Source: Chalara sp. BL73 (lineage: Eukaryota; Ascomycota; Leotiomycetes; Helotiales). From it: a DNA stretch of 64,000 bases. The stretch is from assembly GCA_918026815.1 (NCBI GenBank), contig CAKJVC010000168.1:281265-345264 (forward strand). The letters run 5' to 3'. Position numbers and translations under genes: made by a program. Positions 48,160-60,824 of the stretch are shown one piece after another (position 1 is the stretch's first letter; each line of letters opens with the position of its first letter). Under the pieces are notes generated by a model. The model saw only the letters and a list, made by a program, of their open reading frames with translations, was not told the DNA's origin and did no database searches.

Positions 48160-51100
48160 ATGCCCTCTTCACTCGTAAATCAGCCCCAAGATGGCCCGAT
48201 TGTCAAAAGACAGAAACTCAATGGCGGAGAGAATCCTGGGCGGAGGACAAAACGAGAATCGAGGATTTTTGCGCCTTTCCGGGTATGATTTGGTGTGCTC
48301 AAGACGAGCTGGATAGGTCACTAACAGGTTTATCATAGACGATAGGACTAGTGTCATCTACCTCTGTGCCTTTCACCTCGATACCCCTAGGCAAAACAAC
48401 TTTTCAGATCACCACCTCGGTCGGACGTTGTCTTCAAACATATGACTTGAAGCGTGGTCTCAACTTGGTTTTCCTCACTCGTCCGCAGACACCAGAAGAT
48501 ATCACAGCGACGGCAGCTTGGAAAAATGTAGTTTTCGCAGCTTGGGGAGGCATTCAGCCCAATGCCTCACAGGGTCTTTGGATATTCAGGCGCGGAAAGA
48601 AACTGGACGAATGCGTGTTACCTTCGGACTTGCAGGAGCCCATCAGGAAGATTTTGATCTTCGGAACATGGATAGTCGGATGCTGCACGACGAGGATTGA
48701 AGTCTGGAAAGCATCCACCTATGAGCACTACACAACATTGTTTCCGACTGCGACGTCAAACGGTGGTAATGAGCTCACTGGAGGCATTTCTACTATGCCA
48801 ACCTACTTGAACAAGATATTTGCGGGAAGGAAGGACGGTAGTATTGAGATCTGGAATTTGAGCTCCGGGAAGTTGATATATACTCTCCTTCCTCCTACGA
48901 TAGACTGTGGTGCGGTTACAGCTCTCCAGCCCACACCCGCTTTATCATTGTTGGCAATCGCCTACTCTACAGGCCTCATCGTCATACACAACGTGAGAAC
49001 CGACAAGTCGCTACTTCAGCTCAATGGAGGGCTCTCCAAGTCCGCAATTACTTCGATTTCTTTTCGAACAGATGATCTAGGTGCAGGCGAGGATGGCAGC
49101 AAACCAGGGGTAATGGCAACAACAGGGCCTGATAATGGAGACGTGACATTCTGGGATCTCAATGGAGGCGGAAGAGTGATGGGAATACTTCGAGGAGCTC
49201 ACAATCCCCCATCAGATTCACAGGCGATTGTGGGAGGCGGCGTCAGTAAGGTGGAGTTTCTTCCCGGGCAGCCAATAATTATTACAAGTGGATTGGACAA
49301 CTCATTGAAATCTTGGATATTTGATGAGACACCATATTCTGCAGTTCCTCGTATTCTGCATTCACGAAGTGGACATGCTGCCCCAGTAACACGCTTACAC
49401 TTCCTTCCCGACGACGCAGATGGTGCAGAGAGGGGAGGCAAATGGCTCGTTAGTGCGGGAATGGATAGAAGCTTATGGGGGTGGAGTCTCCGACGAGATG
49501 GGCAGAGCACGGAGTTAAGTCAAGGTAACATTCGAAAGAAGGCCAAAAAGCTCGGCATTCTAGCAAATGTTTCATTAGCGAACGAGCCGAGTACGGCATT
49601 AGAAGATCTCAAAGCACCCGAAGTCACCTGCATAGCAATGTCTCTTAACAGAGATGGTGGCATGGGAGCCAATGCAGGTAATGGGGCGATCTGGCAAAAG
49701 GGGACAAATGCTCAGAAGGGTCCGACAGATGCAACAGCTAGTGGGGTGACAGGATGGGAAAGTGTGGTAACTGGCCATCGAGATGACAACTATGCTCGCA
49801 CCTGGTTTTGGGGGAGAAAGAAGGCAGGACGTTGGGCATTTGAAACTAAAGATGGTGGAAACGTCACTAGTGTTGCTATGAGCCCCTGTGGGACATTTGC
49901 AGTTATTGGTTCAGCAAAAGGCGGCATTGATATGTACAACCTGCAGTCCGGGCAACATCGGCAATCTTATCCCTCGAAAGTCACCCAAGCACAAGCAAAG
50001 AAATTAAAACTGCTGCAGTTACAAGCCTTGGACAATCCAGTTGCAGACGAACGAAAGACAGGGAAATCATTTCCTATTGGCTTAGGAAGACACAGCAAGG
50101 CAGTTAGTGGCTTGGTTGTAGATTCTCTGAACAAGAATATTATCAGCTGTTCGTTGGATGGGAAAATCAAGTTCTGGGAATTTGGGAAGGGACATCTCGT
50201 AGATGAGATTGACTGGCACCCAAGGGTAGCCATTACCGGCATTCGGTATCATACTTCAAGTGATCTCATTGCCCTAACCTGCGATGACCTCACGATTAGA
50301 GTTGTTGATATCGAAACAAAGAGAACCATCAGAGAGCTTTGGGGCTGCCAAAAAGGAATAAATGACTTTTGTTTTTCAAATGATGGTAGATGGATTCTCG
50401 CGGCTTCAAAAGATTGTTTTATGCGCATTTGGGATCTTCCTACAGGACATATGATTGATGCAATCAAGATGAAGAGTCAGTGCACAGCGTTAGCATTCTC
50501 GGGCACGGGCGAATTTCTTGCGACTACATGTGAAGGCCAGGTTGGCATCAACATATGGAGCAACAAAACTTTGTTTACTCATGCTCCAACTCGACACATC
50601 TCTGAGCAGGACATCGCAGAGGTCTCAGGGCCAACAGTCTCTGGCGAGGGTGGGCATGGGCTGATTGATGGCGCATTTAATGAAGAGGCGGAGGAAGATG
50701 AGGACTCTGCTCCTGCCATATCATTAGAGCAATTGAGCGCAGACATGGTGACGTTGAGTATGGTGCCGAAGAGCCGGTGGCAAACACTTTTGCACCTTGA
50801 TCTCATCAAACAACGCAACAAGCCAACAGAAGCCCCGAAGTTGCCTGAGAAAGCCCCGTTCTTCCTTCCCTCGTTGGAGAAACCACAGGTAGCCGCTATT
50901 TCGGATGAAGAAGGAAAGGCATCAAACGCTGTGGCAGAAAGATCACGTATTATGAGGATGGACCGGACTGCTTCTGAGGGAGTCTTCACGATTGCTCTTC
51001 GTGCTAGTGGTGAAAGCAAAGATTGTATGTTTAATGCTTCCTTGGCGATGTGCATACTAACTTTTCCAAAGATAATGCTTTCATTGAGCAACTAAAGGGT

Positions 51101-51409
51101 CTTTCACCATCAGCGGCGGATCTTCAGATCCGCTCATTGAATCCTGGTGAAGGATCTGAGTCTGATGAACTTGTTAACTTTGTTGAAGCCTTGACTAGTA
51201 GGTTGAGGCAAAGACGTGATTACGAGCTAGTACAGGCATGGATGACGGTATTTTTGAGGCTTCATGGCGAGGCTGTTGCGTACGATCAGAATTTGACAGA
51301 GGCTTTGAAAGTCTGGAGGGAATGTCAAGAGGCCGAAGCCACACGGATAGGTAACTTGATAAGCTTTTGTAATGGGGTTGTGCCATTCTTGAGAAATCCT
51401 TTGATGTAG
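48160..51409 (+). CDS. UTP21: U3 snoRNP protein Utp21 (WDR36)
   Basis: Three exons: 48160-48282, 48339-51024 and 51072-51409, total 1048 aa. The short first exon encodes a basic start (VKRQKLNGGENPGRRTKRES). Exon 2 carries two WD40 propellers. Examples are GRKDGSIEIWNLSSGKLIY, GPDNGDVTFWDL, SAGMDRSLWGWSL, SCSLDGKIKFWEF and AASKDCFMRIWDLPTGHMID. A C-terminal Utp21 domain follows, with LSMVPKSRWQTLLHLDLIKQ and, after intron 2, NAFIEQLKGLSPSAADLQIRS. Utp21 belongs to the UTP-B subcomplex of the small-subunit processome and is needed for 18S rRNA maturation in the nucleolus. Length is a little above the yeast protein. Nothing is damaged. Confidence 0.97.
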
Positions 51410-52731
51410 ATCATAGGAGAGGTCTTGGAATACCTCACGAAGCTAAATTAAATGTCATGAGCCATCTTGGAGGAGAATTCATCTTTAGTCTCTCTCTGTA
51501 TGATAGATCATGCATGCGGCAAGCGCTGTGCAACAGAATCATTGTTGTTGTATTTCGACCCATGAACATAAGCCTATGGAGATGTGGCTATCGGTGTTAG
51601 TGTACACAAACCAGGCGGGAGACCCTAAGTTCTCCTTCTTTCCTACAATTAATTTTCTCGATCTTGACGTCGCCTGTCCTCCTTCCATTCCAACTTAATC
51701 CCATATAGCAGACCTTACCGAGGACTCTCTCTGCAAGTACTCGATCTATACAAGATGATGCATCATCCAACCGAAAATAGATAAAGGTGAAGAGAGAAAT
51801 CTATTCGGGTTGAGCGAAGATCCGAATCCGAAGATGGTGAGATGGTGGTGGGATATCCTTTTGCATCTCGTGTAAGCATCCACATTGTCATGTGGTTCGA
51901 AGGCATGTTCCTAGAGCCTTTTAGGCCACAGACGTGCTCTTTGCTGGTAGCGCTTCGCGAAGATGTGTCTCCCAAGGAGCAGTTCTTTGTGACTCAATTA
52001 CTTAGAACTAATGATACGAAAATTGAGGAAACAACCAAAAGGTACATTAAAATATGAGGAACAACTAATCGAGTCACAGAAACTGTAGACTCATCTTAAG
52101 GAGCAGCTGTATTCTCGTATTCTCGAACAGGCTAGCCTCGCCGAACCGACAGGGTTTTAAGCGATATCAAAAGGGGTTTGTTTGCACCATCGATTCATAC
52201 TTGATGTATTCACTAGATGATATATGCTGGTAACAATTTCTGGTCAATTGGTTATACAATTATTACTACTGTTATTTATCAATACTCGATGAATTAATAC
52301 TTGACTCCGCACGAGATGGTTGTCACTTCATCCCAAGTGCCTGATACATCAAAATGATTCGGACTGGAAGGTCGAGTTTTCAGTGAATTCCAACATTTTA
52401 GACGTAGAATATGTGTGCCTAATATTCTCTGGATATCTGAAGTCGTTCAAGTAAACTCCATGATCAATCCCTGAAATCTATCTTCCTGATAAAGTTGTTG
52501 CGCCATGCCTGGCAACTAGTACACCAACCTTCCTTTACATTATGCTAAATATTACACACTGCCAATTTACGTGATTGTTTTCTCAGAATTCGAATTGCTT
52601 GCTAACAAGCCTCCATGCTCCACTTCTCGAGCTGTTGCATGAGACTTTTCCTTTCATCATCAATGAGCAATTCCCCATGCTTTCCATATCGGCGTGGCTC
52701 GTTTCTAGCAGTGGAAACAACACTGAATGTG
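51410..52731. other. Intergenic, no gene seen
   Basis: 3' region of UTP21 and 3' region of the transporter pseudogene. It is AT-rich in places (52190-52310); no ORF with family resemblance. Confidence 0.6.
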
Positions 52732-54606
52732 TTATTTGTCTTTTGGAAATACCGTCGACTGTATGTTCCTTATCTGCTTGGCACTCTCATGCAAACTCTC
52801 ATTGTACTTACTCTCTTCCAAACTCCTGTACACGGTCTCCGGGTAGTAGAAACATACAATAGGAACAATGACGGCATTGATAACAGCAAAGATGATATAG
52901 GTCTGGTACCCAATTCTAGAGAAGCAAACAGACGTGGTCATGGCAACTAAGAAATTGGAAATCCAGTTGACTGAAGTACTGAGTCCATTGGCAGGAGCAT
53001 GGATATGAAGGGGAACGACCTCTGCAGGATAGAGCCACGACATTCCAAGCCACCCAAACGAGAAGAAGGTGTTAAACGTAAAAGCGTCACCACGGAAACC
53101 CACCCGGGAGCGATTCCGCCGATGCTGTTTTGGGATAGGTCATTTGTGCCTGCGAGTATTGCCATAGAGCTTGCACGTCCGCACGAGCCGATGATCAATA
53201 AGGTGCGGTGTCCAACTTCCTGAATCGCATTAACCAAATACCCAGAAGCAATTCTATATTAGATAGTAACTTACTCGATGGTGTAGACAGCAAAAAATGA
53301 GACAATGAAGTACTCGGTCCCTACAGCCGCAGCCAGGGTACGTGAAGCCCGAGCAATAAGCCCAATATATTGCTCAAAAATAGTGGCACCATAGCCTATT
53401 AACAGGGCCATGGATTACATTTAGGATCAGTATTCCGCGAATGTGATGTACAAGTAACCAAGTTGCATCCTCTAATCTGTTAGAACATTTGACTCATATA
53501 TCCTAAAACGACTCTGTGGAAATTGCGCTCCGGTCCCATTGTGAATAGGTCATCCCACTTTACGCCTTGAACCTGAATTACACTGCCTTGGATCTCTGAA
53601 AATATAACACGGGCAATTTTATGGTCCTCGGATAAACCCTCAAGCGCAGAGATCTAATGACAGTCAGCCCAAATCAAACCCAGGAGTGACTTTAGTTCGA
53701 GTTTATCAAATGCTTACAACTGATACTGTCTCGGTTTCTTTTCGTTGAGGAGAAGCCATCTTGGTGATTCAGGAAGTCCCATGATAAGCGTGAGTAACGG
53801 GAGCGCAAATACAATCTAGGTCTCCATCTTAGTAAACTGGAAAGCAGGTCTCCAAAGGGTACGCCTACCTGGAAAGCAATGGGAAATCGCCAGGAGACTG
53901 AATTGCTCTCGGGAAATTAATGTGAAGAGTTGATCCAATAAGATGTCATACTCTCCCCTGAGATCATCGCGTATTCAATCATGACCATCTTCCCGCGTTT
54001 ATGACTCTTGGAAGTCCTACTTGCCCATGTGGGAACTGTAGATGTGTTCATGCCATTTCCCAATCCGGTAATTACTCTCTGTTAGACTTATTAGTATCAG
54101 TCGACTATGAGATGCTTTGTTTTACATACTCCCACGATGAGATGTGCCAAGAGAATGATCTGGTATGAAGGATTGCTCCAATGACCACAATACTAGAGCC
54201 GAAGAGTATTGTTTTCCTTCTTCCGAGAATATCGCAATGAATATAATGAAAATGGCGCCCAACAAACAGCCTAAGCTATAGCTCGCAACCGTGATACCTT
54301 GGACGGTGGTGACATGGTCGTTGTTGGGATCGACAAGAGTATTTATTTCTGGGAAGGCTTTCATGAAGCTTCCTAAGGTCAACAGACCACCCACAACTCG
54401 GTCATATCCAAAAAAGGCTAAAATTCTAACAGCGTATCTTGAGAGAATAGCTTTCATATCTTTCAGATAAAGTGCCTGAGGTCGTCGCGGCATTAAGCAA
54501 CGAGACCATAAATAGAGACTAACAAGAAACCAAGGCCAGCAAGAACTCCAACAGCTAGATTAAGCTTTTGACCACGGAGGCCAAAGTATCTCCCTTTGGC
54601 AAACAT
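52732..54606 (-). pseudogene. MFS sugar transporter, multiply frameshifted
   Basis: All parts of a fungal hexose-type MFS transporter are recognisable in order. They are RYFGLRGQKLNLAVGVLAGL, FFGYDRVVGGLLTLGSF, GRRKTILFGSS, GLGNGMNTSTVPTW, GLPESPRWLLLN, EQYIGLIARASRTLAA, SFGWLGMSWLYPAEVVPL and YFYPET-like CFYYPETVYRSLEE. Intron ends are mostly still canonical. Frame is lost by small indels near 54236 (inside the GDxxGRR loop), 54150, 53735, 53214 and 53090. An in-frame TAA lies at 53917-53919. With at least five indels plus a stop, the gene cannot make a full transporter. Preserved splice sites and high residue conservation suggest recent death, or assembly indel errors. Confidence 0.85.
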
Positions 54607-56799
54607 AGTTGCGCCAAAGAATGTAATCTTGCCCTCAGACTTGATTTGAGAGCCAAAGAACTGGTGAAACAGATCAGAGCTAGGTTTGAAGCTGAGGACA
54701 AGGAAAGGTGCAGTGTTTTCTTCGTGTATACTGGGAGCATATTTATAAATTAGAGGTACTTGAAAAGGATGGGAAACAGTGGAGAGGGATGAAAAGAGTG
54801 GATGCTTTCTGTAGTCAACATCAATGACTGGAGAACACTTGTAGATGGCGTGGAGAACCAAAGCTCCAAGAAACCCTAAGAAGGGGTCTCGGGGTTACTC
54901 CATAGTCATGTCTTCCACCGTGGGATGTCGCGGACATAGAAGTCATTCTTATTCGTTTCCTTGATGTTCTATATGCTCCAACATATACTCCCTGACTCAA
55001 CATGACTGTTGCACTAACAGCGGACTCTCGTTCGCTTCATCCCTCGATTGTGGCTTGGTCTATCTCTATATTTGAGTTCTCGTTGCCAGTATATCGTAAT
55101 GGGAACTATTTTACGTAGAAGAAGAAACCATTATCAAAACGCAATATAAGAAAGCCTCCCTTGAAGCTCCCGGTACCCTGGCGATGCCTGAAAAGGGGCC
55201 GGCCATTGCTCATGTGAACAAGCTTTGAAGTAGATCCGCGGATTGCAAGGAGCCGCAAAACTATGAGAAACGATGAAACGTTTGCTGACTTGCCAAAGGG
55301 AGTAAGTCAGGGCTTGCGTGATGACAGATTGGCCCCCAACCAGATCCTTACATAGGGTTGCAGTCGACAAGTTCAAGGACCCTCAAATTCCACTTTTACA
55401 GTAACCCTGTGTAGTTGGCTTCCGCCGAAAGAGTCGCGAGTCATAAAATTATCTACCCGTCACATTGGATTTGTCTGTTGGGATCCAGATTAGATGGTCG
55501 CATACCGGTTTGTATCCCACTAAAACAAGGCAACGGCGGAGGGCCGCCAACTTTGAAGGAGAATCTCGGAAGTTTGGTAGTTTTGCAGCAATAGAGATTG
55601 AAGTGCTGCTTTGCTCAGTCCAAGCTGCTCAACCCTCGCCCAACCAGTAGGATACAGGGTATAAACGAGATATACGGAACGGACATTGGAAACGGAATGT
55701 CGTCCCCTGAGATATGCGACCAAGCTTTCCAATCCACAGAAATTTTTAATAGTATGAGATCAATGTCATTCTCAAAGAGATCTGCAAAATACTCGGGTTC
55801 TTTCAAATGGAGGCAAGATGCCCTTATTATTCATAGGCCTACCATAGATGTCAGAAAACTGCTGGGCCGAGTGCAACTACATGCATATGAAGCTGTTCAA
55901 GAGTATTATGCAAGTTGCAAGTGTTCTTGGAAGTTACAGTCGGTGAAGAAGTCTCACCACAGCAAGGGTACAGCCTTCGTAAGAAAAATGAGTCCTGAGG
56001 AGAGCTGCTTTACAAGATAAGATGTAATGCAAATAAAGAAAAAAAGAAAAAATAAAGCTTTTCCACTAGTTACGGCTTGAGTGCTTTGTGCCACTACTTG
56101 TGATCTCCTTTCAGAGGAGCAGATATATATACTCGTATCTACCGATAGTTTCTTCGACCAGCCGAAAGCTTGAGGGACTTCTCTCGCTTTCGTCGTCTTC
56201 TTGGTTGAAATGTGCGTAGGGAAGGTTACACGAATACTGGCCACGTGACATGAAAGTATGGTCTGGGCTCAACGTTTCTCCAAGGTAGGTATGTAGGCAA
56301 GTGTGTACGCTAATTACAGGTATATTTCATACTGCTGCGACTTGGGTAAGTAGCAGCTCGGCTTTTTTCAGTGCCAGGATAGTAGAAAACCTTTATCGTT
56401 GTCTGCACCGTGGTAGCATTAAGCTATAGGAGTAATCCAGCAGGAACAAACAAGAAAAGCCAGAGCAATAGTAATATCAATAGCAATAGAAGTAGAAATA
56501 CCAGCAACAATGCGCTCACAAGGTAGGAACGAACAACCCCAACATGGTTTCCTTAAAACACATTCTCTCTTCATTCCACAAAGCCTGATTCAGCTTGATC
56601 ATGCATGCTAACTGCCACTTCCACAACAAGGTTAACCTAGTATTTAAAAAGTCCGAATAGCCTCCCAAATTCTTTATCTTCTATATCTCTCCATAAGGAG
56701 ACTTCCTCCTCCTCAAATAGTCTGCAGGGCTCGGAATTCAATTGTCATTGTGCGTGTCGGTTTCCAGACCTGAAGGTGGTCATCTCATTACAACTCACA
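54607..56799. other. Intergenic, possible gene fragment at 55598-56020
   Basis: Mostly featureless. A 140-codon open plus-strand frame at 55598-56020, without an early ATG, includes SKRSAKYSGSFKWRQDA and IDVRKLLGRVQLHAYEAVQ. It reads like coding sequence of unknown family, but I cannot place it. It could be part of a decayed gene. Confidence 0.35.
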
Positions 56800-58345
56800 A
56801 TGTCTATTGCCTCAGCTGCATATTTCTCTTGTGGACAACATCCTGACCGTCATTTCACCTCTCAATGCGGCTTGGATGCGCACTTTGGCAACAGCCCCTT
56901 TCACATCAAGCAACGCGCAAAAGCAAGGAACGCTGGTCAAAGGGGGCCAACCAGCGCAGCTTTCGAATCTCTCCAGAGAACATTTCCAGCAGCAGCCAAT
57001 AACCGATGGTCAACGATTTCCCGGTTGAAAGGACAAGATACTTTTCTATCGCTTTCCCAAAATCACCACTCGGTCGAGGAACTCCGAAAACATCACTTTA
57101 CGCTGTCACCTTTCAGAGACACAGAGCTTGCAGGCCTTCGTAAATGCTTGAAATGCCATAGCGAGTATGCCAAGGATGACGACCGATTGACACACTTGAT
57201 ATGAAAGCTAATATCTCACAGAATTGCAGAGGAGCTTAGGCTCCAAGCTGTGCCTTGTTCACACTGGGGAGCTGCTCAAATCAGTATGTGAAGCTAAATC
57301 TCACAAATGTCCAGCATTTATTGACCTTATACTATTTACAGGCGCAAAATAACGGCCCTCGACTATATTCTTGCTGTGGAGAATCGAAGGCATGCACTGC
57401 TCAAGCGCACTACTTCGTAGATACTCCAAAGGCGGAAGTTTGCAGACAATGGGCATTTAGCCCTGTGGGCGATCCTGCTTTCGACAAACGCAAGGCTGTT
57501 GTTCTCGATTGCGAGATGGCAGGAGCAGCGGATGGACCACAGGTGGCTATCTATGTGAGCTTGGTAGACTATTTAACTGGGGAGGTATTGCTTGACAATT
57601 TCGTAGCACCGAACCGGGACATCGCAGAGTAGGGATGGGGAATTCATGGTATCACACCAAGAGTCATGAGCGCTGTCATCTATAACCGTGAGGCGCTAAA
57701 TGGATGGGGAGGAGGGCTGCGACCAAATCTGGAGATTCGTCGATGCTGACACGATTATCGTTGGTCATGCTCTGCCCAATAACTTGGGCGTTTTAGGGAT
57801 TATACATAGTCAGGTTGTCGACTCGTGAATTCTTAATAAGAATGCTATTGGGGTTTCAAGTCCCCGGTGGAGTCTACAAAACTTGGTCGATGGTCTTTTC
57901 GGTATCGAATTTCGGACGAAAAGAGGAATGCACGGTTGCTTGGAGGACGTGTTTGCTACTAGAGAGGCAAGTTATTTAGTATACTACATAGTACACAAAG
58001 CACAAGCCTCCCATTTAAATCTCAAATTTCCCATGTATATCAACAGCGAGGCCAACCTGCCCAGGGCCTGTCTTTAAAATAGCGTTTATTTCATGTCTTG
58101 AATCTCCAATTTTCTCCTGATGCAACCTCTGATACATCCCTTTTATACAACTAGAATTGCTAGCTCTCTGTACTTTCTATACAGGTTGTTCTACGTTACG
58201 CCCTTCACAAATCAGAGTTGGCCAAGTGGGCAGAGACACAGCGAGAATACGCGAGCGTATTGCCGAGGAGAAGGCGAAAGATCAGGCAGCGAAGGAGGCA
58301 TCAAGACTCGAGAGCTCTGCTGAGGCAGCGAAGAAATACAACTAG
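56800..58345 (+). pseudogene. DEDDh RNA exonuclease (REX/Rexo-like), disrupted
   Basis: The N-terminal part (from ATG at 56800, MSIASAAYFSCGQHPDRHF) resembles a C2H2-type finger (GLDAHFGNSPFH). After an intron-like gap a CCG-type cysteine region leads to RKAVVLDCEMAGAADGPQ, the Exo I motif (DCEM) of REX exonucleases, and VDYLTGEVLLDNFVAP. The frame then meets TAG at 57630-57632. Homology resumes in a shifted frame: VDADTIIVGHALPNNLGVL (Exo II), a TGA at 57826-57828, and MHGCLEDVFATREA (Exo III, HDCLED-like). A Lys/Glu/Ala-rich tail ends at 58345. Two stops and several frame changes mean no functional 3'-5' exonuclease; His of the Exo III HD is also replaced by Gly-Cys. Confidence 0.75.
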
Positions 58346-58641
58346 CTATCATTAATTCGTTCCTAAACTACCACCAAAAGCGTAAAGCTCTATAGTCCTT
58401 GTCTAGTTTGTGAGCGGTCATGGCTTTCATCAACTACTCAGGCTACTGAGTTATAGTTGATGCTGCGATGGATTAAAGGAACTATTGGCAGAGGTACCTC
58501 GTGATGCCCTGTCGTGACCCGAAACAGAATATTGCTTAAGAAAGAGGATACCTTGGGGTATTGGCTTAAATAGGGAGATATCGATCGCTGGAGGGAGAGT
58601 GAGATGGCATCATAAGAGCCATGGATTATGGTAAATATAAA

Positions 58642-59442
58642 CGGTTAATATCTCAAATACCATCAAGAAGTGGCGATATTTCTGAAATACCATATTTTTT
58701 TGACTCTATCTGGCCATAACACTTTTATGGTATACAAGATATCTTTCAACATACGCTGTAAATAGAATATATGTGTAACAGCCAGGATCCATTCAAGAAT
58801 TTGGATATAGGATAAGTTTCCTTACAAAAAGGATTAGGGTTTTCAGCTGCAGTACTTCCAGGGCTGCAAATGGCGTACCCAGCCTATAGCCAGCTACAGG
58901 CTTACAGCTTTTACGAAAGCATATGGCCTAAACTGTCACAGGCTTCAGTTACAGTGCTTCTGGGCTGCAAACGGCGTACTTCGCCTATGACCAGCTACAG
59001 GTTTACGGCTACTATAAAAGCGTATAGCCTAGATTGTCGTGGGCTTTACCTGCTATAGTACTTTCGGAGATGCCAAAGTCACAAGCTTGTGACAATCTAG
59101 GACCCCGTCGAAAAGCGAAAAATATCAAAAAAGCCAAATTTTTTGGAAGAAAGCAAGCTTGAGCCTGTCATAGATTTATAGACCCATATTTCATATTAAT
59201 ACAATACGCTTACTTCTGCATTTGCTAGTTACTTGTTTCTACTATATACGTGTCTTTATTTGCTATATTGCAATTTTCCTGCTGCCTTTTGTTTGTTACA
59301 GTATTTCAGAAATATCTCAAATAATATTCTTTTTTGGCCTTTATCTGATATACTATTGTTTTAAAAAGTATGGCCAGATAGGAGTAAAAAAAGGTATTTC
59401 AGAAATATCGGCACTCTTTGATGGTATTTGAGATATTAACCG
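58642..59442. mobile_element. 801-bp foldback element with ~75-bp terminal inverted repeats
   Basis: The left end CGGTTAATATCTCAAATACC and about 55 further bases are matched in reverse complement at the right end (..GGTATTTGAGATATTAACCG), with only a few mismatches and a short length difference. The inside holds about 100-bp imperfect tandem repeats: CTGCAAATGGCGTACCCAGC at about 58864 and CTGCAAACGGCGTACTTCGC at about 58968. It has no transposase-like ORF, so it is non-autonomous. I see no clear target-site duplication. The superfamily is unknown. Confidence 0.75.
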
Positions 59443-59902
59443 AGATATATATCTCTGCCTCACAAAGTCATTAATTTATCTCTTAGGTGACATTTATGTC
59501 CTAACTTCATATCTTTGGGAGAAGGGATTATTCACCAAATCACCTACCTACCTATACTCATTACTCCGTGGGACTAGTAAGATTAAGTTCCCCGGCTTGG
59601 ACGTGCGTGACGATGATACGGAAAATTATACTTATTCTTTGCTGATTTCCAGGTCACTGAAGTAATACTATTATTGCTTTACCACGAGGTTAAGGCGTCA
59701 ATCGATGACAGCCCTGATCTTTGTCCTTCTTTTCCTACAGACTTTTTTAGACCACAATGCCGATGAATACACACATACACTCATACGCCGATATATTGCC
59801 TTCTTCATCAATCATACATCTTCAGATCCTCATCACACCATCCCGGACCGTTCGTACATTACATCATTACCCATCGTGTCTCACTCTGAATTGATCTTTT
59901 CT
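59443..59902. other. Intergenic, no gene seen
   Basis: Right flank of the foldback element up to the 3' end of the next minus-strand gene. A plus-strand ORF starting near 59705 runs antisense into that gene and looks like chance. Confidence 0.5.
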
Positions 59903-60824
59903 TCATTTCTTGATGCCGAATACGCCTTTCAGAGTCTGGTTCGCGTCACTCACGCGTTTGCGGAACCTTCCCTTCGGCCTTACGGGCAAAGGCTCCTTCT
60001 CCAGTGTAGCTTCGCCACCAGTGTTCGAGCTACCTCGTCGCCGAAACACTTTGACCAGCTTAGTGCGTGCCGACTCCTCTTCATCGTCATCATCAAAATA
60101 GGAAACTTCGCTGTCAAGATCAAACGGCGGTAGTACCGACAGCGCTGGAGTGATCAGTGGGGATGGTGGAGGACATTTCATATATAATGGTGAGCTCTCA
60201 GTAGATGAGGTTTGGGAGTTGAGCGTGGTGCACGTGCTGAGGTTGGAGGGAGGCCATGTCTTGTTGCTGGCCTGCGAAGGAGTGGTGTATGCTCGTGGCC
60301 GAGCTAAGTGAAGAGATTTTTCGGTGTCTCCAGGCCAAGCAAGAGGTGTGGATGGGATCGGTGGAGGAAGAAAAGGGCGAGAGAGTTTGTGATCTCTTCT
60401 TGCGTGGCTCGGGGAGGCTGGGAGTGGAGCAGTTGATGGCGGACATATAGAGATTTTCTGTTGAGCTGTGGGGGTTTAGTTTTGAGAGGTCGGAGGACGC
60501 GAAGTTGCGATTCTCATGGGACAGCTGGCTGCGTAGTTGTGGTCGGATGGCTACATCGAGGTAGCATGATGGTGGCCTTGACGAGTCCTGCACGGTAGAC
60601 CAATACGAGTCCCACCCATCCGGGGAGGTGTAGTCGCCGTAGTCCTCCAGACCTACGTCCGATGTCGAGGAGAACGAGTCTGTCATCATGCTTGGGCACG
60701 ATATCTCGGAAGGTCGACGATCTGTCCAACACAAGGACCCATTGTCTCTCTTATCCTGCAACACTGTCTTTATCGTGGGATGCGCCTCTGACGGTAATGC
60801 TGGGAGCGGCTTACTGAAATTCAT
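59903..60824 (-). CDS. Ser/Pro-rich disordered protein, function unknown; frame change inside
   Basis: The start at 60824 gives MNFSKPLPALPSEAHP, a proline-rich opening common in fungal disordered proteins, followed by acidic and Ser-rich sequence (DYGDYTSPDGWDSYWSTV). The C-terminal part is coherent in another frame. It reads SRPFLPPPIPSTPLAWPGDT, then ARPRAYTTPSQASNKTWPP, then SEVSYFDDDDEEESARTKL, a basic FRRRG patch and the end GVFGIKK at 59903. The two frames overlap at about 60300-60450. The only GT-AG pairs there would give an intron shorter than any other in the window. It is therefore either a frameshifted gene or has an unusual intron. No family is recognised. Codon usage and low-complexity style suggest a real gene, living or recently dead. 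Confidence 0.5.
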
